Below, in pieces: positions 6,227-13,922 of a stretch of 64,000 nt of DNA. The stretch comes from Amycolatopsis sp. NBC_01480. Lineage in GTDB: Bacteria > Actinomycetota > Actinomycetes > Mycobacteriales > Pseudonocardiaceae. A program made the position numbers and the translations under genes. The DNA lies in assembly GCF_036227205.1 (NCBI RefSeq), contig NZ_CP109442.1, positions 3,224,001 through 3,288,000 of the forward strand, read 5' to 3'. Numbering within the stretch: position 1 is the first letter of the stretch; every line of letters begins with the position of its first letter. The notes under the pieces were generated by a model that was not told where the DNA came from, ran no database searches, and saw only the letters and a list, made by a program, of their open reading frames with translations.

Positions 6227-8473
6227 GTGGAAGCGGCGGAAGCGATGGAGAAGGTCGGGAACTGGCTGCGCGCTGTGCACGGTCCCGAAGTCGTCGGCCC
6301 CGGCGGCCTCCGCGTGGACCACGACCAGGTCCTGCGTATCCCCGAAGGCTGGTCGATCCCCTACAACACCGTCGCGTTCCTCGACGACGGCCGCCCGGAG
6401 AAGGAGCTTTTCCCGCCGCCGTCGGTGGTCGTGCGCGAGCCGGACGGCGAGCTGCGCCAGGCGCACCCGCACCCGGGCGGGCTGAGCATCCCCGTCGCGT
6501 TCCCCGGCCAGGAGAGCTGGCGCGAGGTCGTCGACCCGGAGTACGTGAAGGCCGGGCTCGGTGAGCTGGGCGTGCCGCTGCAGGCCGTCGCGGGCTGGGT
6601 GAAGGTCGACAACGAGGGCCACCAGACCGGCGACGAGCGCGAGAACCCCGAGTACAAGGCCGGCCCGATCCGCCGTGGTTACCCGAAGCCGGAGAACACG
6701 CTGGAGACGCTGCTGGCGTTCGCGAGCGTCGGCTGGCTGACCCGTGAGCAGCTGCTGATCGGGCTGCTGCGCTGCGAGGTCTTCGTGCCGCTGGACCCCG
6801 AAAGCGGCTCCACTGACCGGTTCTACTTCTCCGAGGACCGCAACGAGCTCAAGGTGTTCAGCGCGACCCGGCACTTCCCGCCGCGCGAGCACGCCTGGTG
6901 GCGGGTGGACCTGGCCACGCTGGCCGAGTTCGAGCACCCGCCGAACCTGGTGATCAACGGCGGCCCGGCGACCTTCGAGGACGTCACCGGTGACGAGCTG
7001 GCCGCGATCGCGAAGCGGTTCCCCCGGCACGAGCCGCGGATCGACCGCAACGGCCGCTGCCCGGAGGCCGAGGAGGACCTGGAGCGGCTGGCCCGCGACA
7101 CGGCGGCGCGGATGGGCCTCGAAGAGCCCGTGCCACCGCCGTTGGGCGCCGCGGAGCGGGCCCGGAGACACGGCTTCGAGCTGACCGCCGAAGAGTGCCA
7201 GAAAACCGTGCTCGGCCAGTCGTGGCTGCGGCGGCTGGCCCAGCCGGAAGGGCCCCGCAGCAAGCCGAACGACCTGCGCGCCAACGGCCTCGCGCCGTCC
7301 TGGGACAACGCCGGGCAGATGGTGCCGCGGCTCGACACGTTCGGCAAATACCACGAGCAGGAGCTGGAAAACTTCCGCTTCGGCTGGCAGCGCGTCACGG
7401 GCGCGTACGTCGGCTTCGCGCTCGGCGAGGCGCTGGGCATGGCCGTCGACCGGCTGCGGCTCGACGAGATCGTCACCCAGTTCGGCCCCGACGGCATCGA
7501 CGACCTGCCGGTCGCCTTCGACAAGCCGGGCCGCGTCGGCTCGCTGACGCAGCGGCTGCTGTTCTACACCGAGGCCGTGATCCGCAGCCCGCACCGCGAG
7601 CAGCCGGAATCGCGTGACGTCGAGAAGCTCTTCCCCGGCGTGGTGCGCGGCGCGCTGATGCGCTGGCTGCACACGCAGGGCGCGCCCCACGAGGAAACCG
7701 ACGGCTGGCTGGTGAAGGTGCCGGACCTGCACGTCCGCCGCACCGCCGAGGACAGCGAGCTGAACGCGTACCACGCGCTGGCCACCGGATCGCCGTCCGC
7801 GGTGCCGATGTCGGGCCCGGCGGCGCTGATCGCCGCGCTGCCCGCGGTGCTCACGGTGGCCGGCCCGGGAACCGGCTTCAGCGGCGGCGTCCGGCAGGCC
7901 GTGCGCGACCTCGCCGGCGTCACGCACCCGCACGAGGACGACCTCACCGTCGCGACGTATCTGGCCTGGCTGTTCGAGTCGGCGCTGACGAAAGAGGCGT
8001 TCAGCTACCCCGTCTGGAACCTCTCGCGCGAGATCCTGACCGACCACAACACCACGTTCGTCAACGGCCCGGAGTGGGCGCCGGTGAAGGCGATGGTCGC
8101 GGAATCGGTCCCGTTCTTCGGCGAGCACGGCCTCCCGGACCTGCGCATGCCCGAGCTGATCGGCGACGGCCAGGGCACGCTTTCGGTGCTCGGCCGCGCC
8201 TTCGCCGCGCTGTCCGGCTTCGAGAACTACCCGGAGCAGGCGCTGCTGCGCGCGGTCAACCACTCCGGCCGCAGCGCGCTGACCGGCGCGATCGCCGGCG
8301 CCCTGCTCGGCGCGCGCGCCGGTGTGCCCGGGCTGCCGCAGAAGTGGGTCGACCAGCTGGAGCTGCGGCACCTGATCGAGCAGATCTCGTCCGACGCGCT
8401 GTGGCACTTCGACCGCAATTCGGCGCTGAGCCGGCTCGGCGACCAATGGGTGCAGCGGTATCCGCGCCACTGA
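6227..8473 (+). CDS. YrhB/SseB-like – degenerate ADP-ribosylglycohydrolase fusion protein
   Basis: 748 residues. The N-terminus (about 1-85: EAMEKVGNWLRAVHG, RIPEGWSIPYNTVAFLDD) resembles YrhB/Imm35 immunity domains. Around 150-200, LLAFASVGWLTREQLLIGLL then CEVFVPL resembles SseB-like domains. From about residue 385 to the end the fold is ADP-ribosylglycohydrolase: GEALG replaces GDALG (about 398), GRVGSLTQ replaces the xxDDTQ metal motif (about 434), and NHSGRSALTGAIAGALLGA replaces the NHGGDSDSTG block (about 676). All metal-ligand Asp residues are gone, so this domain is probably non-catalytic and may bind ADP-ribose or act as a partner. GTG 6227 follows the previous stop codon with no gap and has GGAGAGG upstream: translationally coupled. 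Confidence 0.7.
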   Translation: MEAAEAMEKVGNWLRAVHGPEVVGPGGLRVDHDQVLRIPEGWSIPYNTVAFLDDGRPEKELFPPPSVVVREPDGELRQAHPHPGGLSIPVAFPGQESWREVVDPEYVKAGLGELGVPLQAVAGWVKVDNEGHQTGDERENPEYKAGPIRRGYPKPENTLETLLAFASVGWLTREQLLIGLLRCEVFVPLDPESGSTDRFYFSEDRNELKVFSATRHFPPREHAWWRVDLATLAEFEHPPNLVINGGPATFEDVTGDELAAIAKRFPRHEPRIDRNGRCPEAEEDLERLARDTAARMGLEEPVPPPLGAAERARRHGFELTAEECQKTVLGQSWLRRLAQPEGPRSKPNDLRANGLAPSWDNAGQMVPRLDTFGKYHEQELENFRFGWQRVTGAYVGFALGEALGMAVDRLRLDEIVTQFGPDGIDDLPVAFDKPGRVGSLTQRLLFYTEAVIRSPHREQPESRDVEKLFPGVVRGALMRWLHTQGAPHEETDGWLVKVPDLHVRRTAEDSELNAYHALATGSPSAVPMSGPAALIAALPAVLTVAGPGTGFSGGVRQAVRDLAGVTHPHEDDLTVATYLAWLFESALTKEAFSYPVWNLSREILTDHNTTFVNGPEWAPVKAMVAESVPFFGEHGLPDLRMPELIGDGQGTLSVLGRAFAALSGFENYPEQALLRAVNHSGRSALTGAIAGALLGARAGVPGLPQKWVDQLELRHLIEQISSDALWHFDRNSALSRLGDQWVQRYPRH

Positions 8474-8513
8474 TTCCCTGGTCCCCGAGACGTCGGCGGC
8501 GGCACTGAGCAAG

Positions 8514-9596
8514 ATGGGCGGCATGGAGGCACACCGGCTGCGCGGCAGCCTGCTCGCCGGGGCGATCGGCGACGCACTCGGCGCGCGTACGGAATTCGAC
8601 TCGATGGACCGGATCCGGGAGCTCGCCGGGCCGGCCGGGATCACCGGCTACCTCTCCGCGTACGGCGGCGAAGGTCGTTTCACCGACGACACGCAGATGA
8701 CGCTGTTCACGCTCGAAGCCCTGATCCGCGCCCACTCGCAGCGTCGCCGGACCGGGTCCGCCGACGTCGTGCACTCGCTGCAGATGGCGTATCAGCGCTG
8801 GCTGCACACGCAGGGCGTGCCGTGGGAACGGGCGCGCGGACCGCACTCGGAGACCGCCGCGCCGGACGGCCGGCTGATCACGCACGGCGAGCTGTTCAGC
8901 CGGCGCGCGCCCGGGCTGACCTGCTTCGGCGAACTGGAGGCGTACGGCCGGTCCGGCATCCGCGGCAGCGTCGAGCGGCCGGTGAACAACTCCAAGGGCT
9001 GCGGCGGCGTCATGCGCGTCGCGCCCGTCGCGCTGTGGTCCGACGACCCGGCGGAGGTGTTCGGGCTCGCCGCCGAAGCCGCGGCGCTGACCCACGGTCA
9101 CCCGAGCGGGTATTTGTCGGCCGGTGCTTTCGCGGTGGTGATGCGCGAGCTGCTGATCGGCAAGCCCTTGCCCGACGCCGTTTCTACGGCTCGCGCCGAG
9201 CTGGTGCGCCACCCCGGGCACGAGGAGACCGACGCCGCGCTGGAGCAGGCACTGGCGGCGCCCGGGCCGCCGACGCCCGAACGACTCGAGGCGCTCGGGG
9301 AGGGCAACGTCGGGGAGACGGCGCTCTCGACGTCCGTGTACGTGGCCCTGACCACCGAAGACGCCGAATCCGCGTTGCTGGCGGCGGTGAACCACGGCGG
9401 CGACAGCGATTCCACCGGCTCGATCTGCGGCAACCTCGTCGGCGCGATGTACGGCGAGGACGCGCTCCCGGCCCGCTGGCTGAACCGGCTGGAGCTGCGC
9501 GACGTGATCACAGAGCTGGCCGAGGACGCCGTGGCCGAGTTCGGGCCGGACGCGCCGTCCGGCGACCGATGGTCCAGGCTTTACCCGGTCGACTAA
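8514..9596 (+). CDS. ADP-ribosylglycohydrolase family protein
   Basis: 360-residue protein with all signatures of the ADP-ribosylglycohydrolase (DraG/ARH) family, which removes ADP-ribose from proteins or ADP-ribosylated small molecules using two divalent metal ions: GDALGAR (about residue 18), GRFTDDTQMTLFT (about 55), NNSKGCGGVMRVAP (about 160) and NHGGDSDSTGSICGNLVGA (about 293). All the acidic ligands lost in the upstream fusion protein are kept here. Both proteins also share the WLHTQG stretch and the C-terminal LNRLELRDVI/VDQLELRHLI stretch, so they are paralogues. ATG 8514 (or 8523) lacks a strong ribosome site. Lies between the fusion gene (40 nt gap) and TNT-related gene B. Confidence 0.9.
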   Translation: MGGMEAHRLRGSLLAGAIGDALGARTEFDSMDRIRELAGPAGITGYLSAYGGEGRFTDDTQMTLFTLEALIRAHSQRRRTGSADVVHSLQMAYQRWLHTQGVPWERARGPHSETAAPDGRLITHGELFSRRAPGLTCFGELEAYGRSGIRGSVERPVNNSKGCGGVMRVAPVALWSDDPAEVFGLAAEAAALTHGHPSGYLSAGAFAVVMRELLIGKPLPDAVSTARAELVRHPGHEETDAALEQALAAPGPPTPERLEALGEGNVGETALSTSVYVALTTEDAESALLAAVNHGGDSDSTGSICGNLVGAMYGEDALPARWLNRLELRDVITELAEDAVAEFGPDAPSGDRWSRLYPVD

Positions 9597-9634
9597 ATTC
9601 TTCCGGGTCATCAAGGGGATGGGGAGGAACCGAG

Positions 9635-11533
9635 GTGCGCTACCGGGTCGAAGCGGCGGAACGCCCGGACGGGCTGTACGCGACGCTGGAGGGGCGGACG
9701 TTCGCGGCCGAGCGGTCGACCACTGACGGCACGCTGCTGCTTTCGCTGCTGCCGGACGACAACGACACACCCGAGGGCTTCGACCGGGAGCATGAAGGCC
9801 GTCCGGCCCGGGTGGTGCTGGCGAACGAGGTCCCGGCGACGTTCACGCTCAAGACCTACTGCGAGTACGACAACGAGCTGTTCGAGGTCGCCCCCGGTGA
9901 TCAGCCCGACCTGACCCTGCGGTGGACGCAGCACGATCCGGTGCGCGCCGCGCAGCTCGGCCTCACCGACTTCTCGGTGACAGTGCCCGCGAAGCAGCTC
10001 ACGGGGCTCTGGCAGACCCGCCGCGACTACGCCGCCGAGGCGCACCACGAGACCGATGGCGACCAGAGCAAGCTGTTGCGCGCAATCGGCCGCACGCTGC
10101 GCGCCGTGCCTGGCGGCTGGACGCGCGTCGGCGCCCAGTTCCGGCAGGTCGGGGACTACTCGGAGCTGGAAGTCCGCGCGATCGGCGACGAGAACGGGCC
10201 GGTGTCCGTGTCGCTGCCCGCGCCGCCGCAGCTGACCACGCTGTTCGCCCAGCTGCGCGCCGCGATGTACCAGCCGGAGACCGGCACCTGGTTCCAGGGC
10301 ACGTTCACGCTGGACACCGAGGCGCAGTTCGACTTCGACTTCGACGCGGACGCCGAGCCCGTGTGGCGCCTCCCGCCGCACGACAACGGCCGTCCGACGT
10401 CGCTGCCGTACGCCATGGAGCTGGCGAATTTCGCGCGCTCGCCGAAGCAGCTTCCCGAGTGGCTGGCCGCGAAGGCCGAGACGCCGCTCGACGTCACCTT
10501 CCGCCAGGCCCGGGTGGTCGACGGCCACAACGAGGGCGAACGGCCCGTGGTCAACCGCCCGCCGGTGCCGCCGGACCAGGTCCGCGGGGTGCTCGACTAC
10601 CTGTTCCGCGCGCCCGTCGCGATGCATCGCCCGACGCCGCAGCCGGACATCTTCGCGCCCGGCGGGCCGCCGGACGTGCCGCAGGCCTTCCACACCGACG
10701 GCGCCTGGATCTGGCCCGCCGCCGTGCCGCACTACCTGCGGAAGTACGGCGTGCCACCGGAGCCGGAGCTGGTGGAGCACATCCGCGCGGCCGGCTTCCG
10801 GCCGCCGATCGTGCGTGAGCTGGTGCGCGCCACGGCGGAGGCCGACGTGCTCGGCCAGCCGCGGCCGAAGCGCTCCGAAGCCGATCTGCCCGACGACACG
10901 GCGCTGGCCCACGTCGCGCGCGAAGGCGACCCGGGCCGTCCGCTGCGGGCCTCCGAGACGCTGACTCTGTTGCAGCAACGGCTGGTGGAGCAGGGCGTGC
11001 CCGCATCCGCGTATCGCATCGGCGCGAACGAGGTGCCCGTCGACGACGTCTGGACGCTGCGCCGCGCCGACAACGGCTGGGAGGTCTCGCGCCCGCCGTC
11101 CACGGAGCCGGTGGCCTTCCCGAACCTGGCCGACGCCGCGCGGTACCTGCTCGGCACGCTGCTGATGCTGCCGCCGCGCGCGCCCGACGAGTCCGACCAG
11201 CCGGCGGACTGGCCGATCCTCCCGCTGCGCGGCGAGCCGCCGTTGAGCTTCTACCGCGGCAAGCGGCTGATCGTGCTCCCGGCGGGCGTCACCGTGCACC
11301 GCTACGGCAACGAGACGGGCAACCTCGTGCACTCGGCGTCCACGCGGTTCGAGGAGACCTCGCTGACCCCGACGCGGGAGCGGGAGCACCAGCAGTACCG
11401 GGTGCAGCGGGCGCTGCGCGTGCTCACCGGCGTGACCGCGCCGTGGGGCCCGATGCCCGGCGGCGCCGTCGCGTACCTGCTGCCGCGCCCGATCGCGCAG
11501 CACGTGGAGGCCGGGGCGCTATCCCGCGTGTGA
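9635..11533 (+). CDS. TNT-related glycohydrolase-toxin-like protein B
   Basis: 632 residues, paralogous to TNT-related protein A over its last ~460: RAAMYQPETGTWFQGTF and FDFDFDADAEP (YezG-like), TDGAWIWPAAVPHYLRKYG with EPELVEHIRAAGF, LLQQRLVEQGVPASAYRIG, then a C-terminal TNT-like domain (AGVTVHRYGNETGNLVHS, SLTPTRER, APWGPMPGGAVAYLLP). The GGAVAY motif again has Ala where TNT enzymes have Gln. It adds about 130 N-terminal residues I cannot place (begins RYRVEAAERPDGLYATLEG). GTG 9635 has a near-ideal GGGGAGG 7 nt upstream. Its 3' end overlaps the convergent methyltransferase gene by 15 nt. Possible toxin-like enzyme, ADP-ribose/NAD sensor or inactive scaffold. Confidence 0.65.
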   Translation: MRYRVEAAERPDGLYATLEGRTFAAERSTTDGTLLLSLLPDDNDTPEGFDREHEGRPARVVLANEVPATFTLKTYCEYDNELFEVAPGDQPDLTLRWTQHDPVRAAQLGLTDFSVTVPAKQLTGLWQTRRDYAAEAHHETDGDQSKLLRAIGRTLRAVPGGWTRVGAQFRQVGDYSELEVRAIGDENGPVSVSLPAPPQLTTLFAQLRAAMYQPETGTWFQGTFTLDTEAQFDFDFDADAEPVWRLPPHDNGRPTSLPYAMELANFARSPKQLPEWLAAKAETPLDVTFRQARVVDGHNEGERPVVNRPPVPPDQVRGVLDYLFRAPVAMHRPTPQPDIFAPGGPPDVPQAFHTDGAWIWPAAVPHYLRKYGVPPEPELVEHIRAAGFRPPIVRELVRATAEADVLGQPRPKRSEADLPDDTALAHVAREGDPGRPLRASETLTLLQQRLVEQGVPASAYRIGANEVPVDDVWTLRRADNGWEVSRPPSTEPVAFPNLADAARYLLGTLLMLPPRAPDESDQPADWPILPLRGEPPLSFYRGKRLIVLPAGVTVHRYGNETGNLVHSASTRFEETSLTPTREREHQQYRVQRALRVLTGVTAPWGPMPGGAVAYLLPRPIAQHVEAGALSRV

Positions 11534-12364
11534 ACCGCGCGCGGTGACCAGGACCGCGGGCGACCACCAGTAGTCGGCGAGCGGTTCGACGGTGACGTCG
11601 GTGAAGCCGGCCTCGGCGAGCTGCGCCGACCAGCTCGCGGCCGGCTGCTCCCAGTTCGTGCGCTGCGCACCGGCGGCGACACCGAGCAGTACGGGCATGA
11701 GAAAGCCTTGTGCGACAAGGGAAGCGTCCTCACCGTATTCCGCGACGCCGCGTTCGTACCGCGCGGCCAGCGACCGGAGGTGCTCTGGCGAGCCCTCGGC
11801 CAGCTCCGGGACGTCGAACTCCGCCAGCAACAGCGTCCCGGTGCGGGGGCGCAGCGTACGGAGGACTTCGGTGCGCTCGGCCGGCGGAATGGACTGCAAC
11901 GCGAACGTCGACTGCACAAGGTTCCACGTGGAACCGTGCGCGGCCAGGAAGTCCTGCGCCGTCGCCTCGAACCGGTTGCCGCCGGGAACGTCCACAGCGG
12001 ACAGCAGCCCGGCCGACGGCTCCACCAGGTCGACCCGCGACGGCCGGAACGACGCCTGCGCCAGCGCCGGAACCACGGCCAGCCCGTCGCCACAACCCAA
12101 GTCCAGCAAGGATTCCGGGCGCAGTTGGTCGTACCGCGCGGCCAGCTCGGCGCTCAGCCGTTGGTACAGCCCGACGTTGCCGCCGCCGCGGATGAACGTG
12201 GTGAAGGCGCGCGGCTGGTCGTACACCGGGCCGGAGCCGTCGGTGGCGAGATAGGCGGAAAGCTCGGCGCCCAGCGGGGAATCGGCGCGGGCGGCCAAGG
12301 TGGCAGCCTGGGCGGTGTCCCCGGCGCGGTAGGCGGACAGGGCGTCGGCTAGGAAGTCGGTCAC
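11519..12364 (-). CDS. Class I SAM-dependent methyltransferase
   Basis: 281-residue soluble protein. The SAM-binding motif I LLDLGCGDGLAVVPAL sits at about residue 85, an acidic motif II VDLVEPS follows at about 112, and LVQSTFALQSIPPAER plus GTLLLAEFDVPEL give the later motifs of the Rossmann-like fold. The first 60 residues are alanine-rich helices. Acceptor substrate unknown. The C-terminal part is typical of actinobacterial small-molecule methyltransferases (WWSPAVLVTARG). A GTTCCACGTGGAAC parS-type palindrome lies inside its coding sequence. Convergent with the TNT-related gene B. Confidence 0.8.
   Translation of the reverse strand: MTDFLADALSAYRAGDTAQAATLAARADSPLGAELSAYLATDGSGPVYDQPRAFTTFIRGGGNVGLYQRLSAELAARYDQLRPESLLDLGCGDGLAVVPALAQASFRPSRVDLVEPSAGLLSAVDVPGGNRFEATAQDFLAAHGSTWNLVQSTFALQSIPPAERTEVLRTLRPRTGTLLLAEFDVPELAEGSPEHLRSLAARYERGVAEYGEDASLVAQGFLMPVLLGVAAGAQRTNWEQPAASWSAQLAEAGFTDVTVEPLADYWWSPAVLVTARGSHAG
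11921..11934. promoter_or_regulatory. parS-type palindrome inside the methyltransferase gene
   Basis: GTTCCACGTGGAAC, a perfect 14-bp palindrome of the actinobacterial parS class, identical to the site at 53703. It is about 21.7 kb from the parAB locus. Location inside a coding frame is usual for outlying parS sites. Confidence 0.6.
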
Positions 12365-12404
12365 CCTGCCGTGTTTACCAGGCCAGACTTGAGAACAGCC
12401 AGGT

Positions 12405-13736
12405 TCAGAACGGCACCCACAATGTCACTCGCGTGCCGTTGCCGGGGGTCGACTCCACCAGCGAGGTGCCGCCGACCTCGGCCAGCCGCGCGGTGATCGA
12501 CTCGCTGATGCCGAACCCCGCGGGCCGCGTCTCGGTGCTGAAACCGGTGCCGTGGTCGCGCGTGATCACGGCGATGCCGCCGTCGCGCTCCTCGACCCGG
12601 ACCACGACCTTGTCGGTCTCGGCGTGTTTCATCGTGTTGCGCAGTGCCTCGCGCACCGCGTCGCGGATCGCGATCTGCCGGACCTCCGACAGGGTGTCGT
12701 CGTCCAGCTCGGAGATCACCAGCTGGGCGCGCAGGCCGTCGCGCGCCATCTCGGCGGCCAGCGCGGCGAGCTTCTCGCCCAGCGGCCGCGAACCCTCCTC
12801 GGCGCGTTGTGCGGCAGCGGTTTCGATGGTCTGCCGCAGCTCCATCGCCTGCGCGCGGGCCAGCCGCTGCACCTCGACCAGCCGCTCCCGGGAATCCCCG
12901 GCGCCGCCGAGCGAGATCGCCTCCAGCGTCTGCAGCACGGTGTCGTGCAGCATCCGGTGCTGCTGCGCGCGCTCGGCCAGCCGCCCGTTGCGGATGCCGT
13001 ACGCCAGCGCGAGCCGCGTGCCGAGGCCGACCAGGATCAGCCCGCCGATCCCTGTGAACAGCACGCCGAACATCGTCGGGTAAAGCGACCAGGCCTGCGC
13101 GAACTCGGCCGAGCCGCTGTTCAGCCAGTCCGACAGCAGCCGCACGGGCAGGCTCAGCACGGCCAGGCCGAGTCCCGCCGGGATGCCGACGGCGAGCGTC
13201 AGCAACGCGATCTCCCCGAGCAGGTGCTTCTCGGCGACCCCCAGCGCGTCGTGGAACACCGCCGACGGCACGCTCAGGCCGATGACCAGCTGGAACGCCA
13301 CCGTGATGACCAGGTCGGCGATCAGCAGCCGCGCCGCCTGGCCGCTGCGGAACGGGGCCCGGCGCAGCATCCAGAACATGCCGAACGCGCTCATCGCCAC
13401 CGAGCAGAGCGCCACCAGCCCCACCGGCAGCGCGCCCTGCGATCCGTGCGCCACCACGAACGCGCCGAACGCACCGGGCACCGCGACGATCCGGTAGGCC
13501 AGCGGCACCAGCACCACATACCGCGCCGACCGCAGCAGCAGGCCGTCGTTGTACCTCGCGTCGACCGGGCCGGCCATGCGCGAGATCCGCTTCAGCGCGC
13601 GGACCGGGGTGGGGTCGGCGATCTCGTCGGTGAGCCCGGTGGTCGCCGTCGCCAGCGCGGGCGTGCCGCGGCGCAGCAGGGTCACCAGGAAGCTCGCGGT
13701 GCGTTCCGACCGGCCTTCGGACGTCTGCGCCGCCAT
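12405..13736 (-). CDS. Orphan NarL-type sensor histidine kinase
   Basis: 443-residue membrane kinase. About six hydrophobic segments occupy residues 60-250, followed by a dimerisation/phosphoacceptor helix with His in QQHRMLHDTVLQTLEAI (HisKA_3 type) and a HATPase_c domain: N box REALRNTMKHAE, G1 DHGTGF, G2 GFGISESI, final GNGTRVTLWVP. No response regulator gene is adjacent, so its partner must be elsewhere. ATG 13736 is preceded by GGGGAG at good distance; the frame is open to 13889 but that extension is not conserved-looking. Lies downstream of cca on the same strand, with a duplicated palindrome between the genes. Confidence 0.85.
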   Translation of the reverse strand: MAAQTSEGRSERTASFLVTLLRRGTPALATATTGLTDEIADPTPVRALKRISRMAGPVDARYNDGLLLRSARYVVLVPLAYRIVAVPGAFGAFVVAHGSQGALPVGLVALCSVAMSAFGMFWMLRRAPFRSGQAARLLIADLVITVAFQLVIGLSVPSAVFHDALGVAEKHLLGEIALLTLAVGIPAGLGLAVLSLPVRLLSDWLNSGSAEFAQAWSLYPTMFGVLFTGIGGLILVGLGTRLALAYGIRNGRLAERAQQHRMLHDTVLQTLEAISLGGAGDSRERLVEVQRLARAQAMELRQTIETAAAQRAEEGSRPLGEKLAALAAEMARDGLRAQLVISELDDDTLSEVRQIAIRDAVREALRNTMKHAETDKVVVRVEERDGGIAVITRDHGTGFSTETRPAGFGISESITARLAEVGGTSLVESTPGNGTRVTLWVPF

Positions 13737-13835
13737 CGATCTCCCCGGATCGGGGCGCGCCCCCGACGGCACACCCGGGGCAGCGAGTATTCCCGCTCGC
13801 CGGGTATCCATCCAGGGGCTGAATGGGGAAACGGC

Positions 13836-13857
13836 CGAATTCGCGATCACGAATTCG
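13836..13857. promoter_or_regulatory. Duplicated palindrome CGAATTCG-N6-CGAATTCG
   Basis: Two copies of the 8-bp palindrome CGAATTCG (13836-13843 and 13850-13857), 14 bp centre to centre, lie about 100 bp upstream of the histidine kinase start codon and just after the end of cca. AT-containing EcoRI-like octamers are rare in this GC-rich DNA, so the duplication suggests an operator. The regulator is unknown. Confidence 0.4.
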
Positions 13858-13922
13858 ACTCGTGTTCGCCGGGCGCCGGCTCCGGCCACCCCAGGGTGAT
13901 CAACCGTGTCCGGAGCGCGAGG

